Source: Salinarimonas sp.
Lineage (GTDB): Bacteria > Pseudomonadota > Alphaproteobacteria > Rhizobiales > Beijerinckiaceae
Length of the DNA: 64,000 nucleotides
Direction of reading: 5' to 3'
Assembly: GCF_040111675.1 (NCBI RefSeq)
Contig: NZ_CP157794.1
Location: 4,937,501-5,001,500, forward strand
Part shown: piece after piece, positions 1-8,282 of the stretch
Layout: each line of letters begins with the position of its first letter
Numbering within the stretch: the stretch's first letter is position 1
Notes under the pieces: model-generated
Told to the model about the DNA's origin: nothing
Databases searched by the model: none
What the model saw: the letters and a program-made list of their open reading frames with translations, nothing else
Made by a program: the position numbers and the translations under genes

Positions 1-1525
1 CCTCGCCGAGGACGGCGAGGAGGAGGCCGCCGCGGTCGCCGCCATGCCCGTCGAGCTCGAGCCGGAGGAGGCGGACGTCACGGTCCTGCGCCGACCGTTC
101 GCCGAAGCGGCCCTCGGACCGGTCTCGCCGGCCCTTTCCGACGCGGACGCTCTCGCCCAGGTCCGCGAGGAGCGGCGAATCATGCTCGCAGCCGGGCAGC
201 GCCGCGCCATCCCCCTGCCCGCCCAAGCCCTGCTCGGGCGCACCGTCAGCGGACCCGCGGCGGTGCCGGGGCTGTCCGCCTACGCCGCCATCGACGAGGC
301 CGCCTTCGATTCGATCGAGGTGCGCGTCATCCCCGAGAACGTCTCGACCCTGCCCAAGCGCGACCCCGACGAGGCCGACGACGCGCTCGAGGAGGTCGCC
401 CTCGCCCTCGGGCGCGAGGAGACCCTGCCGGATCTGCTGGCCGCGCAGGGCATCGCCGCCGAGGACGTGGCCGGCGCGGTCTCCGCGCTCGGCGGCGCGG
501 AGCGCGTCGGAGCGCTGCCCGCGGGCCAGCCGCTGCGGCTCCTGGTCGAGCCGCCCGACCGCCCGGGCGACCCGCGCCGGCTCCTGCGCATCGTCCTCTA
601 CGGCGAGAACGGGGTCGAGGCCATCGCCGCCGTCGACGATGCGCACCGCTTCGTGGCGGTCGACGTGCCGCGCGAACCCGAGGCGCCCGAGACGGCCGTC
701 GCCGAGGCGGAGGGCCAGGGCGGCGCACGGCTCTACGAGAGCCTGTTCGAGACCGGCGCCAAGCACGGCCTCTCGCGCGAGACCATCGAGGAACTGGTCC
801 AGGTCTTCGCCTACGATCTCGACTTCCAGCGCCGCGTCCAGCCGGGCGACGCCATCGACGTGTTCTTCACCCGCCCCGAGCCGGACGCGCCCATCGAGAT
901 CCTCTCGGCCGCGCTGACCATCGGCGGGGAGACGAGCCGGGTCTTCCGCTTCCACTCGCCGGAGGACGGCACGGTCGCCTATTTCGACCCGGACGGCCGC
1001 TCGCTGAAGAAGTTCCTGATGCGCAAGCCCATCGCCGAGGGGCGGCTCACCTCCGGCTTCGGCATGCGCCGCCACCCGATCCTCAAATACGCGCGCCAGC
1101 ACACCGGCGTCGACTGGGCGAACCGGATCGGCACGCCGATCTTCGCCGCCGGCGCCGGCACCGTCACGGTGGCGGGCTGGGAGGGCGGCTACGGAAGGCG
1201 CGTCGAGATCCAGCACGCCAACGGCTATCTCACCACCTACTCCCACATGTCGAAGTTCGGCACGGGGATCGAGCCGGGCGTGCGCGTGACGCAGGGCCAG
1301 GTGATCGGCTATGTCGGCAATTCCGGCCTCTCCACCGGCCCGCACCTGCACTACGAAGTGAAGGTCAACGGCCGCTTCGTCGATCCCCTGAAGATCCGCG
1401 TGCCGCGCTCGCGCGAGCTCGACGGGCGCGCGCTCGCCGACTTCGTGCGCCAGCGCGAGCAGGTCGAGGGCCTGCTGGATCGCGCCGGCGGGCCCGCGCG
1501 GCTCGCCCAGACGCTCCGCGACTGA
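1..1525 (+). CDS. M23 family metallopeptidase, 5' end outside the window
   Basis: Peptidoglycan-hydrolase-type protein, probably acting in the periplasm on stem-peptide cross-links. The reading frame is open back to the first codon of the window, so the ATG at 44 is unlikely to be the true start and the N-terminus, including any signal or membrane segment, is missing. The last ~160 residues form a LytM/M23 domain with the metal-binding pattern: a GFGMRRHP stretch, HTGVDW (His and Asp ligands), and the closing HLHYE motif. The region before it (about residues 230-330 from the ATG at 44) looks like the helical linker common in such proteins. Zinc ligands appear intact, so an active enzyme is likely. 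The AEC transporter gene follows after 15 bases in the same direction. Family assignment is firm; the exact substrate is not known. Confidence 0.9.
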   Translation, partial: LAEDGEEEAAAVAAMPVELEPEEADVTVLRRPFAEAALGPVSPALSDADALAQVREERRIMLAAGQRRAIPLPAQALLGRTVSGPAAVPGLSAYAAIDEAAFDSIEVRVIPENVSTLPKRDPDEADDALEEVALALGREETLPDLLAAQGIAAEDVAGAVSALGGAERVGALPAGQPLRLLVEPPDRPGDPRRLLRIVLYGENGVEAIAAVDDAHRFVAVDVPREPEAPETAVAEAEGQGGARLYESLFETGAKHGLSRETIEELVQVFAYDLDFQRRVQPGDAIDVFFTRPEPDAPIEILSAALTIGGETSRVFRFHSPEDGTVAYFDPDGRSLKKFLMRKPIAEGRLTSGFGMRRHPILKYARQHTGVDWANRIGTPIFAAGAGTVTVAGWEGGYGRRVEIQHANGYLTTYSHMSKFGTGIEPGVRVTQGQVIGYVGNSGLSTGPHLHYEVKVNGRFVDPLKIRVPRSRELDGRALADFVRQREQVEGLLDRAGGPARLAQTLRD

Positions 1526-1540
1526 CCCGCAGCCGCCCGC

Positions 1541-2455
1541 ATGCTCGACGCCCTGGCGATCGTCCTGCCGATCTTCGGGCTCGTGCTCGTCGGCTTCGCG
1601 GCCCGCAAGGGCGGGATCATCGACGACAAGGCCGGGGCGGGCCTCGCGCAGTTCGTCTTCTCCATCGCCCTGCCCTGCCTGATCCTGAGCACGCTCGCGC
1701 GGGGCGACCTGCCGCTCGCCGAGCCCTGGGGCTATTGGGCCTCCTATTTCGTGGCGCTCGGCCTCACCTGGCTCGTCGCCGGGCTGCTCGCCCGGCACGC
1801 CTTCGGCACGGTGGGCGTCGAGACGGTGGTCGCCGGCTTCTCGGCCGCGCAGTCGAACACGGTGCTGATCGGCGTGCCGCTGATCCTGGGCGCCTTCGGC
1901 GAGACGGCGGCCGTGCCGCTGTTCCTGCTCGTCGCGATCCACCTTCCGATCACCATGAGCGCGGCGACGCTGCTCGTGGAGGGCCGCGGCGCCTCGCTCG
2001 CGACGATCGCGCGCAAGCTCGCGACCCATCCGATCATCCTCGGCATCGCCGCCGGCGTGCTGATCCGGCCCGTGGCCGGAGAGCTGCCGGACCCGCTGTG
2101 GCGGATGCTCGACATGCTGGCCGCCTCCGCCGCGCCCTCGGCGCTCGTCGCCATGGGCATCGCCCTCGCCCGCTACGGGCTCGAGGCCGGCCTGCCGCTG
2201 CCCTCCGCCATCACCGCCTGCAAGCTCGCGCTGCACCCGCTCCTCGTCTGGGGTCTCGCGACCTTCGTCTTCCCCGTGCCGGAGGAGTGGGTGCCGATCG
2301 CGGTGATGTTCGCGGCCTGCCCGTCGGGCATCAACGCCTACCTCCTGGCGCAGACCTACAAGTCCGGCGTGGCGCTGGCGTCGAGCGCGGTGGCCCTGTC
2401 GACGGCGCTCGCGGTGGTGACCATGGCGGGGTGGCTGGCGCTGGTCGCGGGGTGA
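1541..2455 (+). CDS. AEC family (auxin efflux carrier-like) transporter
   Basis: Inner-membrane transporter of the AEC family, 304 aa, the usual length for bacterial members. The protein is almost wholly hydrophobic, with about ten predicted membrane segments, beginning with one in the first 20 residues (LPIFGLVLVGF), and with the short charged loops typical of the family. Family members move small organic anions such as malate or malonate; the substrate here cannot be told from the sequence. The start is the ATG 15 bases after the M23 stop, so the two may be cotranscribed. The gene ends 10 bases from the convergent gluQ gene, with no obvious terminator hairpin between them. Confidence 0.85.
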   Translation: MLDALAIVLPIFGLVLVGFAARKGGIIDDKAGAGLAQFVFSIALPCLILSTLARGDLPLAEPWGYWASYFVALGLTWLVAGLLARHAFGTVGVETVVAGFSAAQSNTVLIGVPLILGAFGETAAVPLFLLVAIHLPITMSAATLLVEGRGASLATIARKLATHPIILGIAAGVLIRPVAGELPDPLWRMLDMLAASAAPSALVAMGIALARYGLEAGLPLPSAITACKLALHPLLVWGLATFVFPVPEEWVPIAVMFAACPSGINAYLLAQTYKSGVALASSAVALSTALAVVTMAGWLALVAG

Positions 2456-2465
2456 TCGTGCCGTC

Positions 2466-3359
2466 TCAATCCGACGAGGGCGCCGCGCCCGCGAGGGCGG
2501 CGCGCACGTCCTGCGGCGACCATCCCGCCTCCCGCAGCTCGGCCAAGGGTCGCGAGCCGAGGCTCTTCGCGAGCTTCGCGCCCGCCTCGTCCCGGACGAG
2601 CCCGTGGTGGCGGTAGAGGGGCGTCGGCAGGCCGAGGAGGCGCTGGAGCAGGACGTGCAGGTCGGTCGCCGCCTCGAGGTCCCGGCCGCGCACCACGTGG
2701 GTGACGGCCTGCGCCGCGTCGTCGACGACGACGGCGAGGTGATAGGACGTCGGCGTCTCCTTGCGCACGAGCACGACGTCGCCCCAGCGGGCGGGGTCGG
2801 CCGAAACCGTCTCGGTCGCGTCGTCCTCGGCGAAACGCTGGTAGAGGTGGGGCCCGGGCGCGGCGGCGAGCGCTCGGCCGATGTCGAGACGCCAGGCGAC
2901 GGGGCGGCCCTCCCGCGCCGCCTCCGCCAGGACGGCGTCCGGGTCGCGGCCGCGGCAGGTTCCCGGATAGAGCGGCGCGCCGTCGGGATCGCGCGGCCAG
3001 GGGCGGCCCGTCTCGGCCTCCCGCGCGGCGATGGCGGCGGCGATCTCCTTGCGCGAGCAGGCGCACGGATAGAGCAGCCCGCGGGCGCGCAGGCCGGCGG
3101 CGGCCGCCTCGTAGACGGGGAACCGCTCGGACTGGCGCACGGGATCGGGCTCGAAGGGCAGGCCGAGCCAGGCGAGATCGTCGACGAGCGCCGCCTCGAG
3201 CTCCGGGCGGCAGCGGGTCGTGTCGATGTCCTCGATGCGCAGCAGCAGACGCCCCCCGAAGCGCGCCGCGAGCCGTGCGTTCTCGAGCGCCGAGAAGGCG
3301 TGTCCGAGATGCAGGCGGCCGTTGGGGCTCGGCGCGAAGCGGAAGACGGGTTGCGTCAC
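2466..3359 (-). CDS. gluQ: glutamyl-Q tRNA(Asp) synthetase
   Basis: Truncated glutamyl-tRNA synthetase paralogue that activates glutamate and attaches it to queuosine at position 34 of tRNA(Asp). It has 297 aa, the size of a catalytic domain without an anticodon-binding domain. The class I signature is HLGHA near residue 17 (HIGH-like) and KLAKS near residue 260 (KMSKS-like). A zinc site is visible as PCACS, followed about 30 residues later by YPGTC, matching the Cys-Cys-Tyr-Cys pattern of the family. The start is GTG, directly before the FRFAPSPNG motif that opens all such enzymes. It runs opposite to the AlkA-like gene, whose start is 53 bases away. Confidence 0.93.
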   Translation of the reverse strand: MTQPVFRFAPSPNGRLHLGHAFSALENARLAARFGGRLLLRIEDIDTTRCRPELEAALVDDLAWLGLPFEPDPVRQSERFPVYEAAAAGLRARGLLYPCACSRKEIAAAIAAREAETGRPWPRDPDGAPLYPGTCRGRDPDAVLAEAAREGRPVAWRLDIGRALAAAPGPHLYQRFAEDDATETVSADPARWGDVVLVRKETPTSYHLAVVVDDAAQAVTHVVRGRDLEAATDLHVLLQRLLGLPTPLYRHHGLVRDEAGAKLAKSLGSRPLAELREAGWSPQDVRAALAGAAPSSD

Positions 3360-3412
3360 GGGGCTGGCTCGGCGATCAACGAGGCGGCGGTCTACGGAGG
3401 TACAGATAGGCG

Positions 3413-4042
3413 ATGCACGCGCGTCTCGACAGCGAGGAGCGCCTGAAGACGGGGCTCGCGGCGCTGACCGCCCGCGATCCCGCCCTCGCGCGGGCGGTGG
3501 CGGAGGGCTCCGTACCGGCGCTGCGCAAGCGGCCGGAGGGGTTCGAGGGCCTCGCCTGGATCGTCATCGGGCAGCAGGTCTCGACGGCGAGCGCGGAGGC
3601 CATCAACAGGCGCTTCGCGGCGGCCTTCCCGGAGATGCGGGCCGAGCACGTGCGCGACGCCGACGAGGCGACGCTCCGGGCGGTGGGCCTGTCGGGCCCG
3701 AAGATCCGTACCCTCAGGGCCGTCGCCGCGGCGATCGTCTCGGGGGCGCTGCCGCTGGACGCCCTCGGCGCCATGCCGGCGGAGGAGGCGCACGCGGCGC
3801 TCGTCGCGGTGCACGGCATCGGGCCGTGGACGGCGGACATCTATCTCCTGTTCTGCCTCGGCCATGCCGACGCCTTCGCGGCCGGCGACCTCGCCCTGCA
3901 GGAGGGCGCGCGGCTCGTCTACGGGCTTCCCGAGCGACCGAGCGCCAAGGCGCTCACCGCGATGGCGGAGGCCTGGCGTCCCTGGCGCGGCGTCGCGGCG
4001 AAGGTGCTGTGGGCGCATTACCGCCGCGCGACCGGGCGCTGA
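3413..4042 (+). CDS. DNA-3-methyladenine glycosylase II-type (AlkA/HhH-GPD)
   Basis: Base-excision repair glycosylase that removes alkylated purines. It has 209 aa, the short form without the N-terminal beta domain of E. coli AlkA. The helix-hairpin-helix element reads VHGIGPWTADIY near residue 130, and the catalytic aspartate lies about 20 residues later in AAGDLAL, as in the HhH-GPD family. The ATG follows closely on the divergent gluQ start, leaving only ~53 bases for two promoters. Its 3' end lies 10 bases from the convergent lptB. In many Rhizobiales the neighbour of lptB is rpoN, so this gene occupies an unusual spot (a known-family comparison from memory). Confidence 0.9.
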   Translation: MHARLDSEERLKTGLAALTARDPALARAVAEGSVPALRKRPEGFEGLAWIVIGQQVSTASAEAINRRFAAAFPEMRAEHVRDADEATLRAVGLSGPKIRTLRAVAAAIVSGALPLDALGAMPAEEAHAALVAVHGIGPWTADIYLLFCLGHADAFAAGDLALQEGARLVYGLPERPSAKALTAMAEAWRPWRGVAAKVLWAHYRRATGR

Positions 4043-4052
4043 ACGGGGGGCG

Positions 4053-5192
4053 TCAGAGCCGGAAATCCTCGCCGAGATAGAGCTTGCGCACCTCGCGGTT
4101 CGCCACGATCTCGTCCGGCCGCCCTTCGGTGAGCACCCGCCCGGAATGGATGATGTAGGCGCGGTCGATCAGCCCGAGCGTCTCGCGCACATTGTGGTCG
4201 GTGATCAGCACGCCGATGCCGCGCTTCGTCAGGTGGCGCACCAGGTTCTGGATGTCGCCCACCGCGATCGGGTCGATGCCGGCGAAGGGCTCGTCGAGCA
4301 GCATGAAGGACGGGTCGGAGGCGAGCGCCCGCGCGATCTCGCAGCGCCGCCGCTCGCCGCCCGAGAGCGCGATCGAGGGCGACTTGCGCAGGCGGGCGAT
4401 GTTGAACTCGTCGAGCAGCTCGTCGAGCTTCTCCTCGCGGCGCTTGCGGTTCGGCTCCACCACCTCGAGCACGGCGCGGATGTTGTCCTCGACGTTGAGC
4501 CCGCGGAAGATCGAGGCTTCCTGCGGCAGGTAGCCGATGCCGAGACGCGCGCGGCGATACATCGGCATGGCCGTCACGTCGTTGCCGTCGAGGCTGATCA
4601 TGCCCCGATCGGCCGCGACGAGGCCGGTGATCATGTAGAAGATCGTGGTCTTGCCGGCGCCGTTGGGCCCGAGCAGGCCGACGGCCTCGCCGTTGCGGAC
4701 CATGAGCCCGGCATCGTTGACGACCATGCGGCCGCGATAGGATTTCTGCAGGCCCTTGACCGCGAGCACGCCGGGGCCGCCGAGGATCGTGGACGGGAGC
4801 TCCGCGGGCGCCTCCCGCGAGCCGTCGAGGTCGTCCTCGGGGCTGCGGGCGAACAGGCCCTTGAACCGCGCGAGGAGCCCGGGGCGCGGCGGGGGCGGCG
4901 GCGCGGCGGGCACGGGCTCGTCGTCGAACACGCTCCAATCGGGGTCGGGGGCGCCGTGCGCAGGCGCGCCGGATGCGGCGTCTCCGTATCCGGGCTCCTC
5001 GTATCCGGGCTCCGCGTAGCCGTCCTCGTGGCGCCAGCCCTGCGCGTCGGCATAGCCGTCGTCGTAGGCCGCGCCGTCGCCCGGCCCGGGATCGACCCAG
5101 CCGGCCGGGTCCGCGTAGCCCGCATGGGACGCACGGTCCTCCGCCGGCTGCGCCGGCGCTGTCGCGTCCGGATTCGGTCGCCTCTGGTCCAA
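4053..5192 (-). CDS. lptB: LPS export ABC transporter ATP-binding protein LptB, with long N-terminal extension
   Basis: ATPase that powers LptFG extraction of lipopolysaccharide from the inner membrane. The ABC domain starts near residue 140 and carries GPNGAGKT (Walker A), LSGGERRR (signature), FMLLDEP (Walker B) and ITDHNV (switch His), all intact. The first ~135 residues are an extra, low-complexity segment rich in Pro, Gly, Asp, Glu and Tyr with imperfect DGYA/PGYE repeats, then a proline run and a basic stretch LLARFKGLFAR. The start is TTG with a strong GGAGGGG ribosome site just upstream; no ATG occurs before the ABC domain. It lies 48 bases after lptA in the rnd-lptC-lptA-lptB order. 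LptB function is firm; the role of the extension is unknown. Confidence 0.93.
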   Translation of the reverse strand: MDQRRPNPDATAPAQPAEDRASHAGYADPAGWVDPGPGDGAAYDDGYADAQGWRHEDGYAEPGYEEPGYGDAASGAPAHGAPDPDWSVFDDEPVPAAPPPPPRPGLLARFKGLFARSPEDDLDGSREAPAELPSTILGGPGVLAVKGLQKSYRGRMVVNDAGLMVRNGEAVGLLGPNGAGKTTIFYMITGLVAADRGMISLDGNDVTAMPMYRRARLGIGYLPQEASIFRGLNVEDNIRAVLEVVEPNRKRREEKLDELLDEFNIARLRKSPSIALSGGERRRCEIARALASDPSFMLLDEPFAGIDPIAVGDIQNLVRHLTKRGIGVLITDHNVRETLGLIDRAYIIHSGRVLTEGRPDEIVANREVRKLYLGEDFRL

Positions 5193-5240
5193 ATCAGCCC
5201 CTCCGGTCCAAGCCGGCCCCTCCGCGCGCCCGCGACGGTC

Positions 5241-5834
5241 CTACTGCGCGCCACCCGGAACGAAAAGCCCGCGCACGCGCTGGGAGCCGCCGGACTCGAT
5301 GTTCGCCACCCCGGCATCGACGTCGTAGACCAGCCGCTCGCCGCGCGTGACGTTCTGCCCCTGGCTGAGGGCGACGTCGCCCGTCAGCACCACCTGCCCC
5401 TGGCGGCGATCGTAGACGGCCTGCGCGCCGGTCGCCACCTGGTCCTGGGAGAGGATCGTGACCGGGCCGTCGCACTCGATTCGGTCGATCGCCTCGGCGC
5501 CCTCCGCCGGGCCTTGCCCGTCGTCGCCGCGCACGAAGAAGATCGTCAGCGTCGCGCAGCGCATGGTCGTGTCCCCCTGCACGGCGACGACGTTGCCGGC
5601 ATAGACCGCGCGGTTCTCGCGCTCGAACACGTCGAGCCGGTCGGCGTCGATGCGGATGGGCTCCTCGGAGCCGGAGCCGAGGCCGGCGAAGGCGCCGCTG
5701 CGCTGCTCGGCGCCGGTCTGGGCGGCGAGGCCGCCCGCCGTCAGCGCGAGCGCGCCCGCCGCGAGGAGGATCGAACGAAGGAGAGGACGCAAGACGAAAG
5801 CCTCCGGTTGGCGATACGGGACGGCGGCGCTCAT
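5241..5834 (-). CDS. lptA: lipopolysaccharide transport periplasmic protein LptA
   Basis: Periplasmic bridge protein that carries LPS between LptC and LptD. It has 197 aa: a signal peptide at about residues 17-40 (LLRSILLAAGALALTAGG, cleavage near AAQ) and then an OstA-type beta-jellyroll domain beginning near PIRIDADRLDVF. The ATG overlaps the lptC stop codon (ATGA), indicating translational coupling. The frame stays open well upstream inside lptC but that part is a shadow. lptB follows 48 bases downstream. The last ~20 residues (after VANIES) are a short basic and glycine-rich tail. Confidence 0.9.
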   Translation of the reverse strand: MSAAVPYRQPEAFVLRPLLRSILLAAGALALTAGGLAAQTGAEQRSGAFAGLGSGSEEPIRIDADRLDVFERENRAVYAGNVVAVQGDTTMRCATLTIFFVRGDDGQGPAEGAEAIDRIECDGPVTILSQDQVATGAQAVYDRRQGQVVLTGDVALSQGQNVTRGERLVYDVDAGVANIESGGSQRVRGLFVPGGAQ

Positions 5835-6523
5835 GGCCCGCCCCGGGATCCGCTGCGGCGCAGGTTGAACGTGCTGCGCACGCCCCCCGTGAAAGTGATC
5901 ACTTCCCCGCCGTCCGACAAGGACAGGCCCTCGGCCTCGACCAGGCCGAAGTCGGTGCCGACCCGCACCGGGCGATCCGACACGACCGTCCCCGCCCCGA
6001 AATCGATCGTGGCGGTGGCGAGGTCGGCGGTGTAGCCCAGCGTCGAGGTGACGCGCACGTTCTCGTTCAGGACGAGGATCTCGGATTGCGTGTCGAAGCG
6101 CCCCTTCGCCGCCTCGACGCTGACGATGTTGCCGCGGTCGTCGGCGGTGACGCGCGCGCGCAGGTCGAGAAGGTCCACGAGATGCGGCTCGCGCACGTCC
6201 TGGGAGGCCTCGCTGGCGGTGACCTCGTAGGGCCGCGTGTCGTCCTGGAACCCCGACATGCGCGGGCTGTCCATCACGATGCGCGTACCGGAAACGTTGA
6301 CGGGGCCGATGGACAGGCCGCCGACGGAGGCGAAAGGGTTGAACAGCGTGATCGCGACGACGAGCGCCACCGCGCCCACCGCGCCGACGGGGATCGCGAT
6401 CTTCAAGAAGCGCACGCGGCGTGAATGGCGCAGGGCGCGCGCGTAGCTGCGCCGCCCGCGGTCGGACGGCGCGGGTCGGCGCGTGGCGATCGGCGCTCTC
6501 GCCTCTGCGTGGTCCGCGTGCAC
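5831..6523 (-). CDS. lptC: LPS export ABC transporter periplasmic protein LptC
   Basis: Membrane-anchored partner that receives LPS from LptFG and hands it to LptA. It has 230 aa: a basic N-terminus of ~35 residues, one membrane helix near residues 38-65 (FLKIAIPVGAVGAVALVVAI), then a periplasmic LptC domain (SVGGLSIGPVNVSGTRIVM onward). Its stop overlaps the lptA start by four bases, so the two are coupled. The 152-base gap upstream to the RNase D gene may contain the promoter of the lpt block; I see no clear -35/-10 pair there. Family confidence rests on the topology and on gene order, since LptC sequences are poorly conserved. Confidence 0.88.
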   Translation of the reverse strand: MHADHAEARAPIATRRPAPSDRGRRSYARALRHSRRVRFLKIAIPVGAVGAVALVVAITLFNPFASVGGLSIGPVNVSGTRIVMDSPRMSGFQDDTRPYEVTASEASQDVREPHLVDLLDLRARVTADDRGNIVSVEAAKGRFDTQSEILVLNENVRVTSTLGYTADLATATIDFGAGTVVSDRPVRVGTDFGLVEAEGLSLSDGGEVITFTGGVRSTFNLRRSGSRGGP

Positions 6524-6675
6524 GCGCTCTCCTCCCCTGGAGGCCGGGCGCGGCCTCGAACGATCCGCGCCTCGTCGCCCGCGGCGGTGGCGAAGATGAG
6601 GCCGACCCGACGGGCGTTATGCCGCGCCGGCGCGCGGCCCGCAATCGCCCTGCGAAGCGACGCCGCGCCGGCCGC

Positions 6676-7290
6676 TCAGCTGTGAGCGAAGATGTCGGTC
6701 TCGGGCCAGCCCTGGAGATCGAGCCGGGCGCGGGTCGGCAGGAAATCGAAGCAGGCCTGCGCGAGGGCGACGCGGTCCTCGCGGGCGAGCCGCAGATCGA
6801 GCTGGTCCTTGAGCGCGTGCAGGTGCAGCACGTCGGAAGCGGCGTAGTCCACCTGCGCCTGGGTCAGCGTGTCCGCGCCCCAGTCCGAGCTCTGCTGCTG
6901 CTTCGAGAGCTCCTGCCCGAGGAGCTCGCGCACCAGGTCCTTGAGCCCGTGGCGATCCGTGTAGGTGCGCGTCAGCTTGGAGGCGATCTTGGTGCAGTAG
7001 ACCGGCGTCGCGTCGACGCCGAGGGCGTGAAGGATCACGCCGAGGTCGAAGCGGGCGTAGTGGAAGATCTTGAGCACGCCGGGATCGCCCAGCACCGCCG
7101 CGAGCCGCTCCGGCCGCGGCCCGTCGCGCAGGATCTGCACGACGTCGGCGTCGCCGTCGCCGCGGGAGATCTGGACGACGCACAGCCGGTCGCGCAGGGG
7201 GTTGAGGCCCAGCGTCTCGGTATCCACCGCGATGGCGGGGCCGGGCTGGTAGTCGGCGGGCAGGTCCCCGCGGTGAAGCCGGACGGTCAT
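6676..7290 (-). CDS. rnd: ribonuclease D-type 3'-5' exonuclease
   Basis: Short alphaproteobacterial RNase D homologue of 204 aa, consisting of the DEDDy exonuclease domain with no HRDC domains. Motifs are visible: DTETLG (Asp and Glu of motif I) near residue 22, FHYARFD (motif II), and YAASDVLHL (motif III with the Tyr and Asp that define DEDDy). It probably trims stable RNA 3' ends. I chose the ATG giving MTVRLHRGD over one 69 bases upstream, because homologues begin just before this point and the upstream part overlaps the putative leader. It lies upstream of lptC in the same direction, an order common in Rhizobiales. Confidence 0.88.
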   Translation of the reverse strand: MTVRLHRGDLPADYQPGPAIAVDTETLGLNPLRDRLCVVQISRGDGDADVVQILRDGPRPERLAAVLGDPGVLKIFHYARFDLGVILHALGVDATPVYCTKIASKLTRTYTDRHGLKDLVRELLGQELSKQQQSSDWGADTLTQAQVDYAASDVLHLHALKDQLDLRLAREDRVALAQACFDFLPTRARLDLQGWPETDIFAHS

Positions 7291-7390
7291 CCTCGTCGTG
7301 CGCTCGTCTCGTTGCGATCGGGAGCGTCCGGTGTTCCACGCCGCGCGGCGGAATGTCAAATGGCGGGGCGAGCGCCCAGCCGGGCGCCGC

Positions 7391-8005
7391 TCACTCCTTG
7401 CCGGCGATCTCGCGCAGCTTCGCCTGCATCTCGGCCATCTGCGCCTTGAGCTGCTCGAGCTCGCGCGCGGCGTCGTCGCCCGCGGGCTCGCCGACGACGC
7501 CTTCCGGCTTGCCCTCGGCGTGCTTCTTCACCGCCTCGGCGCGCACGCCGGGGAAGGGCGAGAACATGCGCATGGCGTCGGAGAACAGGTTCATGTTGGC
7601 GCGCACCTGCTCGTCCATGGCCTGGAAGGCCTTGCCGCCGAAGGCGCTCGTCATCTGCTCGCGCAGCTTGGCCTGCTCGCGCAGGAAGCTGTCCATCGAG
7701 AATTCGAGATAGGTCGGCACCATGGCCTGCATGGAATCGCCGTAGAGCCGGATCAGCTGGCGCAGGAAGGCGACGGGCAGGAGGTTCTGCGCGCCTTCCT
7801 TGTTCTCCTGCTCGAAGATGATCTGCGTCAGCACCGTGCGGGTGATGTCCTCGCCCGTCTTGGCGTCGGTCACCTGGAAGTCCTCGCCGGCCTTCACCAT
7901 GGCGCCGAGATCCTCGAGCGTCACGTAGGTGGACGTGCCCGTGTGGTACAGACGCCGGTTGGCGTACTTCTTGATGACCGTCGGCTGCTTCTCGTCGCTG
8001 GCCAT
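7391..8005 (-). CDS. phaR: polyhydroxyalkanoate synthesis repressor PhaR
   Basis: DNA-binding regulator that senses polyhydroxybutyrate granules and represses phasin and PHB genes. It has 204 aa. The N-terminal domain (about residues 10-75) has the hallmark VIKKYANRRLYHT segment followed by TYVTLEDL and the DAKTGEDITR stretch. Two PHB-accumulation repeat segments follow, and the C-terminus is a charged coiled coil (ARELEQLKAQMAEMQAKLRE). It is transcribed away from phaA, with a 277-base shared upstream region holding TGC-rich sequence and a palindrome. Family and role are secure from sequence and context. Confidence 0.95.
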   Translation of the reverse strand: MASDEKQPTVIKKYANRRLYHTGTSTYVTLEDLGAMVKAGEDFQVTDAKTGEDITRTVLTQIIFEQENKEGAQNLLPVAFLRQLIRLYGDSMQAMVPTYLEFSMDSFLREQAKLREQMTSAFGGKAFQAMDEQVRANMNLFSDAMRMFSPFPGVRAEAVKKHAEGKPEGVVGEPAGDDAARELEQLKAQMAEMQAKLREIAGKE

Positions 8006-8282
8006 GGCGCCCTCGTCACTCGACTGACCGTTTCCCGCGCGGGTCTCGTCAATTGGTCTGGTGTCCCCGCACGCGGCGTCTCCCCTGAGGGGACCTTAGA
8101 AGCTTCGCGCCGCCTCCGAAACAGCTATTTTGCGCCGCGGCGGAACGGTGCGTGCGTTGCGGCGCGGGGCGGGACGTGCGTGCTTGCACGGCCTTGACTG
8201 GAGCGCGCGCTCCGTTTTGATCGATCCCAAACCAGGCGTCGGCGACCTTCGCCCGACGCTCGAACCGACAGGAAGGATCGCC
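8006..8282. promoter_or_regulatory. phaR-phaA divergent control region
   Basis: This 277-base gap must hold the promoters of phaR (minus) and phaA (plus). On the plus strand TTGACT (8194-8199) is a good -35 match, and 17 bases later lies a weak -10-like TTGATC. The spacer between them contains a perfect 14-base palindrome, GGAGCGCGCGCTCC (8200-8213). Upstream are repeated TGCG/TTGC words at about 8128-8136, 8149-8163 and 8177-8189. PhaR of other alphaproteobacteria binds TGC-rich DNA, so these words are candidate sites. The phaA ribosome site is GGAAGGA about 10 bases before its ATG. Sites are seen directly; their function is inferred. Confidence 0.4.

Noticed and set aside
3864..6035. 723-codon plus-strand frame over lptB and lptA
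   Set aside because: Antisense to the lpt genes, which carry all ABC and LptA motifs on the other strand.
5835..6644. Upstream extension of lptA frame within lptC
   Set aside because: Shadow of lptC; lptA has a signal peptide right after the ATG at 5834.
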